Shown here: in pieces, positions 30,919 to 39,854 of the stretch
Position numbering within the stretch: the first letter of the stretch is position 1
How the letters are laid out: each line of letters starts with the position of its first letter
Assembly: GCF_002848345.1 (NCBI RefSeq)
Contig: NZ_CP025429.1
Location: 3,472,001-3,536,000 of the forward strand
Origin: Chromobacterium sp. ATCC 53434
Lineage (GTDB): Bacteria > Pseudomonadota > Gammaproteobacteria > Burkholderiales > Chromobacteriaceae
DNA: 64,000 nt
Direction: 5' to 3'
Notes under the pieces: generated by a model
Databases searched by the model: none
What the model saw: the letters and a program-made list of their open reading frames with translations, nothing else
What the model was told of the DNA's origin: nothing
Translations under genes and position numbers: made by a program

Positions 30919-33429
30919 TCAGGCCAGGCTGCCCGCCTGCGCCTCCGCCAGCAATGCGGCAAAGGCCTCGCGCGGCAGCGGCTTGCTGAACAGATAGCCC
31001 TGGGCGCAATTGCAGCCCTGCTCCAACAGGAATCGGCGCTGCGCCTCTTCCTCCACCCCCTCGGCCACCACGTCCAGCCCCAGGCTGCGGGCGATGGAGA
31101 CGATGGCGCGGGTGATGGCGGCGTCGTCGCCGTCCCGGTGCAGGTCCATGATGAAGGAGCGGTCTATCTTCAATCCGCGCACCGGCAGCCGCTTCAGATA
31201 GGACAAGGACGAATAACCGGTGCCGAAATCGTCTATCGACAGATACAGCCCCAGCCGCTGCAGCCGCCGCAGCATCTCCACCATGCCCCCGTCGTCCTCC
31301 ATCGCCACGCTTTCGGTGATCTCCAGCTCCAGCGCCCCGCTGTCCAACCGGTATTCGCTCAGCGCCCTCTCCAGCTGGCCGACGAAGTCGCCGTGCTTCA
31401 GCTGGCGCCCGGACACATTGACCGCCACCCGCCCCGGCCACAGGCCGGCGTCGCGCCAGCGGCGGATGTCGGCGCAGGCGGTGCTCAGCACCCAGTCGCC
31501 GATCTGCGCGATCAGCGCGCTCTCCTCGGCTATCGGAATGAAGCGTTCCGGCGACACCAGCCCCAGCTCCGGGTGGCGCCATCGCAGCAGCGCCTCGGCG
31601 CCGATCATCCGGCCGCTGTCCAGCGCCACCTTGGGCTGATACCACAACTCCAGCTCCTGCTGCGCCAGCGCGCGGTGCAGGCTGTATTCCAGCTTCAGCC
31701 GCTCCAGCGCGCGCGCGTTCATGTCGGCGGTGTAGAACTGGAAACCGTTCTTGCCGCGCTCCTTGGCCAGATACATCGCGGTGTCGGCATGCACCAGCAG
31801 CGTGTCGGCGTCGCGGCCGTCGTCCGGAAACATGCTGATGCCTATGCTGGCGGAAATGAACATCTGCTGCCCCGCCGCGCCGGACAGCGCGGTGATGGCG
31901 TCCAGCACCTGCTGCGCGCGCCCCGCCGCCTGCGCTTCGCCGCCTATGTCCTCCAGCAGCACGGTGAACTCGTCGCCGGCCAGCCTCGCCACCGTCTCGC
32001 CGGGTCGCAGTTGCAACTGCAATGCGCGCGCGATGCGGATCAGCAGCTGATCGCCGGCGTGGTGGCCCAAGGTGTCGTTGACCAGCTTGAAGCGGTCCAG
32101 GTCGATGAACAGCAGCGCCACGCCGTGGCCGCTGGCGCCGGCCCGCTCCAGCGCGCCCTGCAGCCGCTCCAGGAACAGGGTGCGGTTGGGCAGGCTGGTC
32201 AGCGCGTCGTGGTTGGCCAGGAAATGCAGCCTCTCCTCGGCCTGCTTGCGCTGGGTGATGTCGGAAAACACCGCCACATAGTGCAGGCATTCGCCGGCGC
32301 CGTCGCGTATCGCGGTGATGCTCAGGTGCTCGGTGTACAGCAGGCCGCCCTTGCGGCGGTTCACCACCTCGCCCTGCCAACGGCCGTCGCGCAATAGATT
32401 GTTCCACAGCTGCCGGTAGAATTCCGGCGGCTGCTTGCCGGATTTCAACAGCGCCGGCGTCTTGCCCAGCGCCTCCTCGCGGCTGTAGCCGGTGATGCGC
32501 GAAAAAGCCGGATTCACCGACTGGATCACGCCGTTGCGGTCGGTGATGACGATGCCCTCCATCGTCGACTCGAATACCTTGTCGGCCAGCAGCAGGCTGC
32601 GGCGCGACTGCTGCAGGGCCTCGTCGCGCTGCCGCAGCGCCTCGTTCAGCTCATGTAGATACTCGTGCTCTATGCCCTGGACGATGTCGTCGAAGCCCAA
32701 GAGCCGCGACAGCCGGCCGGCGGCATCGAACACGCCCAGATGGCGGATATTGTGTTGCTGGATCAGCCGCCTGGCCTGCAGCAGGCTGTCCGACTCCCCC
32801 ACCCCTATCAGCGGCCGGCGGCAGCCTTCGCCCAGCGTGGCCGGCAGCGTGTCGGCCGCCAGCCAGCGCAGCACGTCGCGCTGGGTGACGATGCCGTAGC
32901 CGCCATCGTCCAGCGTCACCGCCAGCGCGGACAACGCGTGCTCGCGCATCTGCCGCATCGCCTGGCGCGGCTTGGCCGATCCCGGCAGCGCCCGCGCCGG
33001 CGGGCCGGACAGATCGCGCACGCGCTTGACGATCAGAAAGGATTCCAGTCCCTGGTTGCGCACGATGTCGGTCAGCGTGACCATGCCCAGCGGCTGGCCG
33101 TTCCGCAGCACCAGCGCGTGGCGCAGGCGGCGGCGGCGAAACTCCCCCACCGCCTCCGGCAGCGACATGTCGTGCGGCAGGCTGGCCAGCCGCGCGCTGA
33201 CCGCCTGCTCCACCGGCAACGCCGGATCGCGCCGGCCAAGCGAAGCCTCCAGCGCGTCGGTCTCGGTCCAGATGCCTAGAATCTCGCCGCTCTCCTCGTC
33301 TCTCACCACGATGGAGCTGCAAGCCGCTGCCATCATCCGGCTGGCCGCTTCGCGTATCGGCAGCGACGGCGGGCAGCACAGCAGGTCTCGGGAGGCGATT
33401 TCATCTAGCGTTTGGCTGGAAACGGACAT
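30919..33429 (-). CDS. CBS-PAS-GGDEF-EAL cyclic-di-GMP signalling protein
   Basis: An 836-residue cytoplasmic protein. Four CBS-like repeats fill about residues 10-255, a coiled coil follows, then a PAS domain (about residues 285-405, ESTMEGIVITDRNGVI), a GGDEF domain (about 410-575) and an EAL domain (about 585-830). The diguanylate cyclase signature is AGDEF rather than GGDEF. The phosphodiesterase motifs look intact: AEALLRWRHPE, NVSGRQL, ELEITES, DDFGTGYSSLSYL, and LGLDVVAEGVE. It is therefore probably mainly a phosphodiesterase, tuned by nucleotide binding to the CBS domains. No transmembrane segment is present. Confidence 0.93.
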   Translation of the reverse strand: MSVSSQTLDEIASRDLLCCPPSLPIREAASRMMAAACSSIVVRDEESGEILGIWTETDALEASLGRRDPALPVEQAVSARLASLPHDMSLPEAVGEFRRRRLRHALVLRNGQPLGMVTLTDIVRNQGLESFLIVKRVRDLSGPPARALPGSAKPRQAMRQMREHALSALAVTLDDGGYGIVTQRDVLRWLAADTLPATLGEGCRRPLIGVGESDSLLQARRLIQQHNIRHLGVFDAAGRLSRLLGFDDIVQGIEHEYLHELNEALRQRDEALQQSRRSLLLADKVFESTMEGIVITDRNGVIQSVNPAFSRITGYSREEALGKTPALLKSGKQPPEFYRQLWNNLLRDGRWQGEVVNRRKGGLLYTEHLSITAIRDGAGECLHYVAVFSDITQRKQAEERLHFLANHDALTSLPNRTLFLERLQGALERAGASGHGVALLFIDLDRFKLVNDTLGHHAGDQLLIRIARALQLQLRPGETVARLAGDEFTVLLEDIGGEAQAAGRAQQVLDAITALSGAAGQQMFISASIGISMFPDDGRDADTLLVHADTAMYLAKERGKNGFQFYTADMNARALERLKLEYSLHRALAQQELELWYQPKVALDSGRMIGAEALLRWRHPELGLVSPERFIPIAEESALIAQIGDWVLSTACADIRRWRDAGLWPGRVAVNVSGRQLKHGDFVGQLERALSEYRLDSGALELEITESVAMEDDGGMVEMLRRLQRLGLYLSIDDFGTGYSSLSYLKRLPVRGLKIDRSFIMDLHRDGDDAAITRAIVSIARSLGLDVVAEGVEEEAQRRFLLEQGCNCAQGYLFSKPLPREAFAALLAEAQAGSLA

Positions 33430-33522
33430 GGGCTTGCAATGGCTTCGTCATAATTCGTCCGGCCATTATACCGTTAACCATGCCGTGACAAGGGCCTACT
33501 GGTCAAAATCCTTGCACAAAGC

Positions 33523-33555
33523 AAAAACGGCGCAGGGCCAGGGGCCATGCGCCGT
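33523..33555 (-). terminator. terminator after rimO
   Basis: On the minus strand the stem ACGGCGCA/TGCGCCGT is followed by a five-T run, 23 bases after the rimO stop. Confidence 0.8.
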
Positions 33556-33578
33556 CTCATCGGAGGAAAACCGCCGTA

Positions 33579-34895
33579 TTACTTGCGCACGCCCCACAGG
33601 TCGTGTTCGCTGCAATCGACGATTTCCACCTGGTAAAACTCGCCCGCCTTCATGCCGGCCGCGTCCTCGACGAACACCAGGCCGTCGATCTCCGGCGCGT
33701 CGGCGTAGCTGCGGCAAACCGCGGTGCCCTCGTCGTCGATCTCGTCCACCAGCACCTGCAGGGTCTGGCCGATGCGACGTTCCAGACGGCGCGCGCTGAT
33801 CTCGGCCTGCACTTCCATGAAGCGCTCCTTGCGCGCCTCCTTCACGTCCTCCGGCACCGGATTCGGCAGCTCGTTGGCGGTGGCGCCGTCGACCGGGGAA
33901 TAGGTGAAACAGCCCACGCGGTCCAGTTCAGCTTCGCGGATGAAGGTCAGCAGCTCCTCGAAATCCTCCTCGGTCTCGCCGGGGAAACCGACGATGAAGG
34001 TGGAGCGAATCACCAGCTCCGGGCAAATCTCGCGCCACTTCTTGATGCGCGCCAGCACATTGTCGCTGTTGGCCGGCCGCTTCATCAGCTTCAGCACCTT
34101 CTGGCTGGCATGCTGGAACGGGATGTCCAGATAGGGCAGGATCTTGCCGTCGCGCATCAGCGGAATCACCTCGTCCACATGCGGGTACGGGTAGACGTAG
34201 TGCAGGCGCACCCAGATGCCGTGGCTACCCAGCTCCTCGCACAGCTCGGTCATCCGGGTCTTGACCGGACGGCCGTTGTGGAAGCCCAGCTTGTACTTGG
34301 TATCCACGCCGTAAGCCGAGGTGTCCTGCGAAATCACCAGGATTTCCTTGACGCCGGCCTTGGCCAGGCTCTCGGCCTCGCGCAGCACGTCGTGGATGGG
34401 TCGGCTCTCCAGATCGCCGCGCATCGACGGAATGATGCAGAAGGTGCAGCGGTGGTTGCAGCCCTCGGAAATCTTCAGATAGGCGTAGTGCTTCGGCGTC
34501 AGGCGCACGCCGATGTCCGGCACCAGGTCGACGAAGGGATCGTGCGGCTTCGGCAGGTGGGTGTGCACCGCGCTCATCACTTCGTCGGCGGCATGCGGAC
34601 CGGTCACGGCCAAGACCGACGGGTGGACTTCCCTCACCACATCGCCCTTGGCCCCCAGACAGCCGGTCACAATCACTTTGCCGTTTTCATTCAGCGCCTC
34701 GCCGATGGCGTCCAGCGACTCGGTGACTGCGGAATCGATGAAGCCGCAGGTGTTCACCACTACCAGGTCCACTCCGTCATAGGAGGCGGCGATATCGTAG
34801 CCTTCGGCGCGAAGGCGGGTAAGGATCTGTTCGGAATCGCTGGCGGCCTTGGGGCAGCCCAGCGAGACGAAACCGACGCGGGGGGTCTTATTCAT
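33579..34895 (-). CDS. rimO: ribosomal protein uS12 methylthiotransferase
   Basis: A 439-residue radical SAM enzyme that adds a methylthio group to the Asp89-equivalent of ribosomal protein S12. The N-terminal UPF0004 domain carries the cysteines in [21 protein letters not shown] and GCLGAKG. The radical SAM motif is [17 protein letters not shown]-terminal TRAM domain ends in HDLWG. ATG 34895 gives [16 protein letters not shown], the usual start; the 20-residue longer frame starts in promoter sequence. Confidence 0.96.
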   Translation of the reverse strand: MNKTPRVGFVSLGCPKAASDSEQILTRLRAEGYDIAASYDGVDLVVVNTCGFIDSAVTESLDAIGEALNENGKVIVTGCLGAKGDVVREVHPSVLAVTGPHAADEVMSAVHTHLPKPHDPFVDLVPDIGVRLTPKHYAYLKISEGCNHRCTFCIIPSMRGDLESRPIHDVLREAESLAKAGVKEILVISQDTSAYGVDTKYKLGFHNGRPVKTRMTELCEELGSHGIWVRLHYVYPYPHVDEVIPLMRDGKILPYLDIPFQHASQKVLKLMKRPANSDNVLARIKKWREICPELVIRSTFIVGFPGETEEDFEELLTFIREAELDRVGCFTYSPVDGATANELPNPVPEDVKEARKERFMEVQAEISARRLERRIGQTLQVLVDEIDDEGTAVCRSYADAPEIDGLVFVEDAAGMKAGEFYQVEIVDCSEHDLWGVRK

Positions 34896-35465
34896 AGCGG
34901 GATCGCGGGAAACGAAAAACGCGAAAGTATACAACGATTTACTGCCGCTGAGCATAGCGCCGCCTACGCCGGGGAAAACCGCGCGGCGCAGCCATCAGAA
35001 ACCGCCGCACTCGCGCGATCAAGGCATTTCGAATCAATGCCTTGCAGGCGGGATCGCAGGCAGGGAAGCAGCGACACCGGTCGGTGCAGACTGCGCGTTT
35101 GGCCGCCGCGCCAATCCCCGCCGGCCCGCTTGCGGGAAACCCGCGGCAGGTAGCCGGCAGCCGATCCGTAATAAATTGGCTAAGCCTGATCTGCGCTAGC
35201 CGACACATTCAGCCGGGCGACGCATCGGGAAAGGGTGCGGCCATGGTGACGGATGAACCGCCCCCTCACCCGCCGTATCTGGCGTTGCGTTCAGCCGCAG
35301 CGAGTTATTGCCCCCCGTCGACAAAGGAGCCGGCATGAATCAATCCACATGCGTCGCCTCCGTCCCACCACGGCGCCAATCCGCGACCGGCGGGCGCGCG
35401 GTCCCCATCGCATCGACTGCCGGCACGCCGCCCACGCGGCTGTACCGAATTGAACCGGTTCGGCA
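34896..35465. other. gap of about 570 bases, no supported gene
   Basis: The rimO promoter should lie in its left part. A small frame at 35335-35478 (MNQSTCVAS...) has a good AAAGGAG site but encodes a Pro/Arg/Thr-rich, unfamiliar 47-residue peptide. It may be the decayed start of the gene remnant that follows. Confidence 0.5.
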
Positions 35466-35711
35466 ATGGCGACCTTAAGCAGACGATCGATATTGAAGGC
35501 CTTTGCTGCCTTTCAGGACGCCAGAAAATACTGCATCCAGGAATTCGCCAAACTAGGCGTAAGAATCTATACGCCCACTCAACAGGAGCACACTGCCCTG
35601 GCCACGGCTTTCGGCCCCGCCAACCATGCCTGGGCTCCGGTCAAGACGGCCTTGCTCGGCCCGAACGGCATGGCGATATTCGACGAGCTGTACAAGGCGG
35701 CCATCGGCTAG
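35466..35711 (+). pseudogene. remnant of a TRAP-type (DctP-like) solute-binding protein
   Basis: An 81-residue frame. Residues about 15-81 (QDARKYCIQEFAKLGVRIYTP, later AWAPVKTALLGPNGMAIFDELYKAA) read like the C-terminal helices of a periplasmic TRAP transporter binding protein, which normally has 320-370 residues. The N terminus MATLSRRSILKAF resembles a twin-arginine signal, as if a large internal deletion had joined the signal to the tail; this could also be chance. No ribosome site is evident, and no TRAP membrane subunits are nearby. The family call is tentative. Confidence 0.45.
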
Positions 35712-35750
35712 CCGGCCGATGCCAGGCCAAACGGCGGCGCAGCCTTATCG

Positions 35751-35917
35751 GTTCAACGCGCCACATGGACCACGATTGATTGCGGGCTCCGCCACATTGC
35801 AGCGAGGTCACCGACAGGCCGGTCGTATCGGCGCTCAGGCCCAACCCTCCCCGCTCGCTGTGAATCTGGCCGCTGCTCAGCGGCCAGCGGCTGCTGCCGT
35901 TGCAACTACCCGTTCAA
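35751..35917 (-). pseudogene. decayed fragment of a ricin-B lectin gene tail
   Basis: Read on the minus strand this gives SCNGSSRWPLSSGQIHSE and then LGLSADTTGLSVTSLQCGG. The intact lectin gene ends SCSGNSRWQLSGGQIRSK and LCLSANATGQPVTLLQCGG. The similarity runs for about 160 bases (roughly three quarters identical by eye) and ends abruptly. There is no start, and the stop codon is altered. It forms a diverged direct repeat with 39855-40016, on the other side of the AT-rich island. Confidence 0.75.
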
Positions 35918-36328
35918 ATCCCGGCAGCTCACAAGCCAGGGCGCTCAACAATCATCCCGATACTGCGCGGCGAGGCTTGCCATGCTGCTTGTACTGGCTG
36001 CCTCGGCGCGTCTCGCCGCTGACATAACGCTGACTCTGTTAGCTGCGCCGAGCTCATGCAAGCGTTGGCATCAAGATCAACGCCATCGCCTACATGGCAG
36101 GTATCGACCTTTGTCCATCGTCGCCCGTCCAATAAAGCGGAATGCCACCTTATGCACCCACCCAGTAAAGTAGACATGTATTCATGTTTACGATGACTGA
36201 CATGCCAATCAATGATCTGTCTGGCGCAGACATGTTCCTACACAATGCGAGCCCGCAAAAATAGCGATAGGCACAATGCAAGTATTTCATTGCCAGTTAA
36301 ATTTCAGACATTTCCCATCCAAAGCGGA
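35918..36328. other. gap of about 410 bases; composition shifts to AT-rich
   Basis: No gene is seen. GC content falls sharply at about 36170, which marks the left border of the AT-rich island. No tRNA, integrase or clear inverted repeat is visible at the border. Confidence 0.5.
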
Positions 36329-36357
36329 TTGACACCGGCATTTTCAAATCTCAGACT
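36329..36357 (+). promoter_or_regulatory. possible promoter of the graspetide-like cluster
   Basis: A consensus -35 TTGACA (36329-36334) is followed at about 17-18 bases by CAGACT, a weak -10. The precursor ATG is about 48 bases further on. The -10 match is poor, so the call is tentative. Confidence 0.3.
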
Positions 36358-36404
36358 ACCCCTACATCATCGATGATGCCTAATTACTTTGTGAGGAATT
36401 TTCC

Positions 36405-36617
36405 ATGAATTCTACAAATGACTTGCAGTATGCAAATACCGATGCGGCAAGCGACTCTACATCAAGTAAAGACCCGATGGCCATCCGTACTCTGGCAACG
36501 ATCCTGATGCGTGAAATTCCGGCAGCTGAATTAGAACTTGCAATAGGAGGGGCAATGATGCCCGATGCCGCTACATCTCAATACGCCGGCGGTGGAGACA
36601 TTTCCATAATGTATTAG
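36405..36617 (+). CDS. putative RiPP precursor peptide (graspetide-like) with double-glycine leader
   Basis: A 70-residue peptide with GAGGA nine bases before ATG 36405. The first 25 residues are Ser/Thr/Asp-rich and polar. A predicted helix follows (MAIRTLATILMREIPAAELE), then LAIGG, a double-glycine-type leader end. The remaining 21 residues (AMMPDAATSQYAGGGDISIM plus Tyr) would be the core. This has two Asp that could donate carboxyls, and one Thr and two Ser that could form omega-esters. Lys is absent, so amide rings of the microviridin type are not possible inside it. Identification rests on size, leader shape and the ATP-grasp gene 29 bases downstream. I know no named family for it. Confidence 0.75.
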   Translation: MNSTNDLQYANTDAASDSTSSKDPMAIRTLATILMREIPAAELELAIGGAMMPDAATSQYAGGGDISIMY

Positions 36618-36626
36618 CTTGATTTA

Positions 36627-36657
36627 GCAGCCTCTATATAATTCATATGGAGGCTGC
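36627..36657 (+). other. hairpin between precursor and ATP-grasp genes that includes the ATP-grasp start codon
   Basis: GCAGCCTC pairs with GAGGCTGC and the stem extends inward by TATAT/ATATG (one G-U pair) to about 13 bp, with loop AATTC. The ATG at 36647-36649 lies in the 3' arm. There is no T run, so this is not a terminator. It could hold down translation of the enzyme relative to the precursor, or stabilise the precursor message. Confidence 0.7.
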
Positions 36658-37774
36658 CAAATGCACAAACCATGAAAAAAGACTACTGATCATCTCCCAC
36701 CCACTCGACTTACATGCCGCAATGGTTTCATTTTCATTAAAGTCGGCTGGTTATTTTGTCGACCTATGGCATCCATCAGAGTTTCCAGCATTTCAACAAA
36801 TATCATATTGCATCGAAAACAACACTGAATCCTTTTACGTTGAAAATACTGACATTTTCAAAGCTAACTATACCTCCATCTGGAACCGAAAAGCGCCCAT
36901 ACCTGCCATCCCCAAAACCCTTCACCCTTTAGATATACAGAGCGCAACAAGACAGAGTCGTTGGTTTCTTGAATACATCCAGCACTTACTTCGACAGTGC
37001 CGATGGATCAACCCGCTAGAGAGTTGGCGCAAGGCCGAATACAAGCCATTACAGTTGAAAATAGCAAAAAAATGCGGCTTTAAAATCCCTCCCACCTTGA
37101 TATCAAATGATTCTTTTCAAATAAAAGAATTTTTTCAAAAAGCACATGGCGAAATAATTGCCAAGCCTTTACTGCCTGAGTGCATTGAACTAGATAGCGG
37201 AGCGGTTGGGGCTGTTTTTGTGGAAAAATTGAATGAGAGTGACTTAGGTAATGAGCAGACACTGCACGCTATGCCTTACATATATCAATATAAAATAGAT
37301 ATTGATTATGAAATAAGAATAGTCGCTCTTGGAAAAGATCTCATTGCCGCAAAAATAATGCGGGATGAACGTAAAAAAATGTCAGATTCGCACTTAGATA
37401 CTCACAATATAAAACCATTTACATTATCATCACAGGTAACATCTTGTTGTCTGAAATTAATGAAGGAAATGAATCTTGAATTTTCCTGCATTGACTTAGC
37501 AGTCAACAAAAAGGGAGAAGTGTTTTTTCTGGAGATTAATCAAGCAGGGCAGTTTCTTTTCTTAGATCAGGCATTAAAAAACAATAACATACTTAAAAAA
37601 TTTTGCTCTTTCTTCACGCAAGACCTCAATCTTCAAGAAAAATCAATCAAATCGCTTACTGATACAGTATCCAATCCAGAATTTATCAAATATTTCAAAC
37701 ATATAATTCAAAATACTAAAAATCATGAAGGTTTAATTCCTAAAACCTCCGAAAAAAGCTTAAAACTATTATAA
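36647..37774 (+). CDS. ATP-grasp ribosomal peptide maturase (graspetide synthetase type)
   Basis: A 375-residue ligase resembling the MvdC/MvdD group, which join Asp/Glu side chains to Ser/Thr (ester) or Lys (amide) in precursor peptides. Seen: N-terminal LLIISHPLDLHA, IWNRKAP, NPLESWRKAEYKPLQLKIA, IIAKPL (ATP-binding Lys), EIRIVALG, CIDLAVNKKGEVFFLEINQA (metal-binding Glu and Asn) and GQFLFLD. Codon use is AT-rich, unlike the flanks. The only in-frame ATG (36647) lacks an upstream ribosome site and is buried in a hairpin. With one more A in the A6 run at 36675-36680, a start MKKRLLIISHP would arise from ATG 36672, so the N terminus is uncertain. Confidence 0.85.
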   Translation: MEAAKCTNHEKRLLIISHPLDLHAAMVSFSLKSAGYFVDLWHPSEFPAFQQISYCIENNTESFYVENTDIFKANYTSIWNRKAPIPAIPKTLHPLDIQSATRQSRWFLEYIQHLLRQCRWINPLESWRKAEYKPLQLKIAKKCGFKIPPTLISNDSFQIKEFFQKAHGEIIAKPLLPECIELDSGAVGAVFVEKLNESDLGNEQTLHAMPYIYQYKIDIDYEIRIVALGKDLIAAKIMRDERKKMSDSHLDTHNIKPFTLSSQVTSCCLKLMKEMNLEFSCIDLAVNKKGEVFFLEINQAGQFLFLDQALKNNNILKKFCSFFTQDLNLQEKSIKSLTDTVSNPEFIKYFKHIIQNTKNHEGLIPKTSEKSLKLL

Positions 37775-37812
37775 ACACCAGAGCACCACTTGCCTGAAAT
37801 CAAGGATTGAAT

Positions 37813-39669
37813 ATGCAAAACTCTATTGCCCCAGCTCAACCTCGATATGAAGCCAATGGTACTGGAAAAAACCTACCGGCACTCACTACCGATCAAAATC
37901 AGCTACTACAGTATCTGACAAAACCAGCAGACTGCTTTTCTCTACAGATGTCATATGATGGGAAATATATTTATTATATAAAGAATGAAAAAGCAGGCTC
38001 ATCTATCATGTCCAGAAACATCGCCAATGGCGATGAGATTCAGTTATACAAGCACAATTCGTTCGTCTCGTCACTAAAGGTATCACCATCAAGTGAAAAA
38101 CTCTCCTTGGATGTCTCTCTGGATGGCTCCATAAACACGCAAGTACTCACTATCAATTCAGCAGGAGAAACAATAAGGCAAATTCAGATTCCGAATACCA
38201 TATGCCAGGCATCCGGCTGGATGAAAAATATAGACAACCTTGTAGTTTGGGTCTCTGGCTTTGATAAAACACCACGAGGGCTTTACATCATTGATGATAC
38301 CTTGGCATGGCGACCACTCTTCATAGCTCGGGGCAGAAGCTGGCTCGCAGACTCGTCCAGAGACGGCCGCAAAGCCTTGATCATCAATCGCCCAGAGCGT
38401 GGCCTATCCCATTTGTATCTAGTTGATTGTTCCACTCAAGAAGCCAAACCACTCATACCGCTTAGTCTGGAGGCTGAAATACATTTTGCGCAGTTTTCTC
38501 AATGTGAAAAATACATCTATATCGTCAGCAATATAAATTCAGATCGATACTACTTAGGCATCATCTCGACCATTGAAGATTCTCCAATGCTGCCAGCCAT
38601 AATCCAAGCATACGAAAACGCAGATTTGACACTTTTTTCAATGCTAAAAAAAAGGACCGCTGCCGCAGCGTGCTGGACCACTCCCAGATCCACTATGCTG
38701 GAAACTTACAAGCTTATAGGAAGTCAATTGCAAACCAGGAGAAAACGGGCATTCGCCCACATCAGAGAACTATCGTCGGCCATCGATGGAAAAACAATCG
38801 CCATTTCATCGTCCAGCGCCACGATGCCGAGCACCATTCATGCTCTCGACCTGGATATCAATCCAGATAAAGTCATACTGTCATCACTCAATAGAGACTT
38901 TGTAGAACCGGAATATATTACCTTGCAGGCGAGCGATGGACTTGAGATGTCTGGCTGGCTATATCAGGCCCGCTCTATCACGAGCCGCCCCGGACCCATT
39001 GTGATTTCTTTTCATGGTGGACCGGAAGCACAGGAAACTTCAGCATTCAACCCACTTTATCAATTCTTGCTGAAAACCGGCATTGCCATTTTCGCCCCCA
39101 ATGTCAGAGGCTCCACCGGATTTGGCAAGAAGTTCGCAGAAATGGATAATGGAATTTTGCGGAAAAATGCGGTTCACGACATCAAGGACTGTGTTGAATG
39201 GATACTAAAAAAAGGCCTAAGCACTGCAGGGAGAATTGGAATCATGGGTAGCTCATACGGTGGTTATATGACTATGATGGGCATGATGGAATTTCCAGAA
39301 TACTTTGGCGCCGGAGTTAGCACCTGCGGAATGTCAAGTTTTTTGACATTCTTCAAAAACACGACACCGTACATGGCAGAAATATCAAAACGAGAGTATG
39401 GCAACCCGAAAAAGGATTTCGCATTACTTAAATCACTATCTCCTTATTACAAGCTAGCATCTCTTAACGCCCCTATTTTATTGATACATGGAGAAAATGA
39501 TGGCAATGTGCCATATACGGAATCACTCGCCGCATTTAAAAAACTTACAACACTAAAAAAGGACTCCGGCTTACTAAGCATCCCAAATGAAGGGCATTGC
39601 ATTTCCGACAAGGAAAATCAGGCCCTGATATATGAGTACATTACCAGATGGTTTCTACGCTTTCTATGA
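37813..39669 (+). CDS. S9-family prolyl oligopeptidase-like serine peptidase
   Basis: A 618-residue cytoplasmic peptidase with no signal peptide. The N-terminal two thirds form a beta-propeller-like region (repeated strands, for example FSLQMSYDGKYIYYI). The C-terminal alpha/beta hydrolase has nucleophile Ser in GSSYGGYM, an Asp in HGENDGNVPY and His in NEGHCI. AAGGA precedes ATG 37813. It follows the ATP-grasp gene after 38 bases with the same AT-rich codon use. It may remove the leader or degrade the mature peptide; lasso-peptide isopeptidases belong to the same broad family. A stretch at about residues 280-310 is unusually Arg/Ala-rich and poorly matches the propeller. Confidence 0.88.
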   Translation: MQNSIAPAQPRYEANGTGKNLPALTTDQNQLLQYLTKPADCFSLQMSYDGKYIYYIKNEKAGSSIMSRNIANGDEIQLYKHNSFVSSLKVSPSSEKLSLDVSLDGSINTQVLTINSAGETIRQIQIPNTICQASGWMKNIDNLVVWVSGFDKTPRGLYIIDDTLAWRPLFIARGRSWLADSSRDGRKALIINRPERGLSHLYLVDCSTQEAKPLIPLSLEAEIHFAQFSQCEKYIYIVSNINSDRYYLGIISTIEDSPMLPAIIQAYENADLTLFSMLKKRTAAAACWTTPRSTMLETYKLIGSQLQTRRKRAFAHIRELSSAIDGKTIAISSSSATMPSTIHALDLDINPDKVILSSLNRDFVEPEYITLQASDGLEMSGWLYQARSITSRPGPIVISFHGGPEAQETSAFNPLYQFLLKTGIAIFAPNVRGSTGFGKKFAEMDNGILRKNAVHDIKDCVEWILKKGLSTAGRIGIMGSSYGGYMTMMGMMEFPEYFGAGVSTCGMSSFLTFFKNTTPYMAEISKREYGNPKKDFALLKSLSPYYKLASLNAPILLIHGENDGNVPYTESLAAFKKLTTLKKDSGLLSIPNEGHCISDKENQALIYEYITRWFLRFL

Positions 39670-39854
39670 GCGCATGCTTCACCATCAATGAATGGATTCG
39701 CGACAGAGCTCCAACCACCTAAATTATTTGCAACCGCTTCTCAGGGCTGCCTCCAAACCATATTACCGGCAAGCCATCCCCACCTCTGAATCTCATACCG
39801 TTGCCTGTGTGTCTTTCCGGTTTCGTTTCCTCTCACAACGCCGCAGCATCACCA

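Noticed and set aside
35335..35478. 47-residue frame with a good AAAGGAG site
   Set aside because: Pro/Arg/Thr-rich with no recognisable feature, overlapping the next remnant. Not enough evidence for a gene.
36672..36689. Start of the ATP-grasp gene at ATG 36672
   Set aside because: As written, this frame stops after five codons. It works only with an added A, so it is reported as an observation, not as the start.
38640..38760. Suspected frameshift in the S9 peptidase near the A8 run
   Set aside because: The residues at about 280-310 look odd, but the frame is open throughout and recovers the propeller and catalytic domain. Neither other frame gives a better match.
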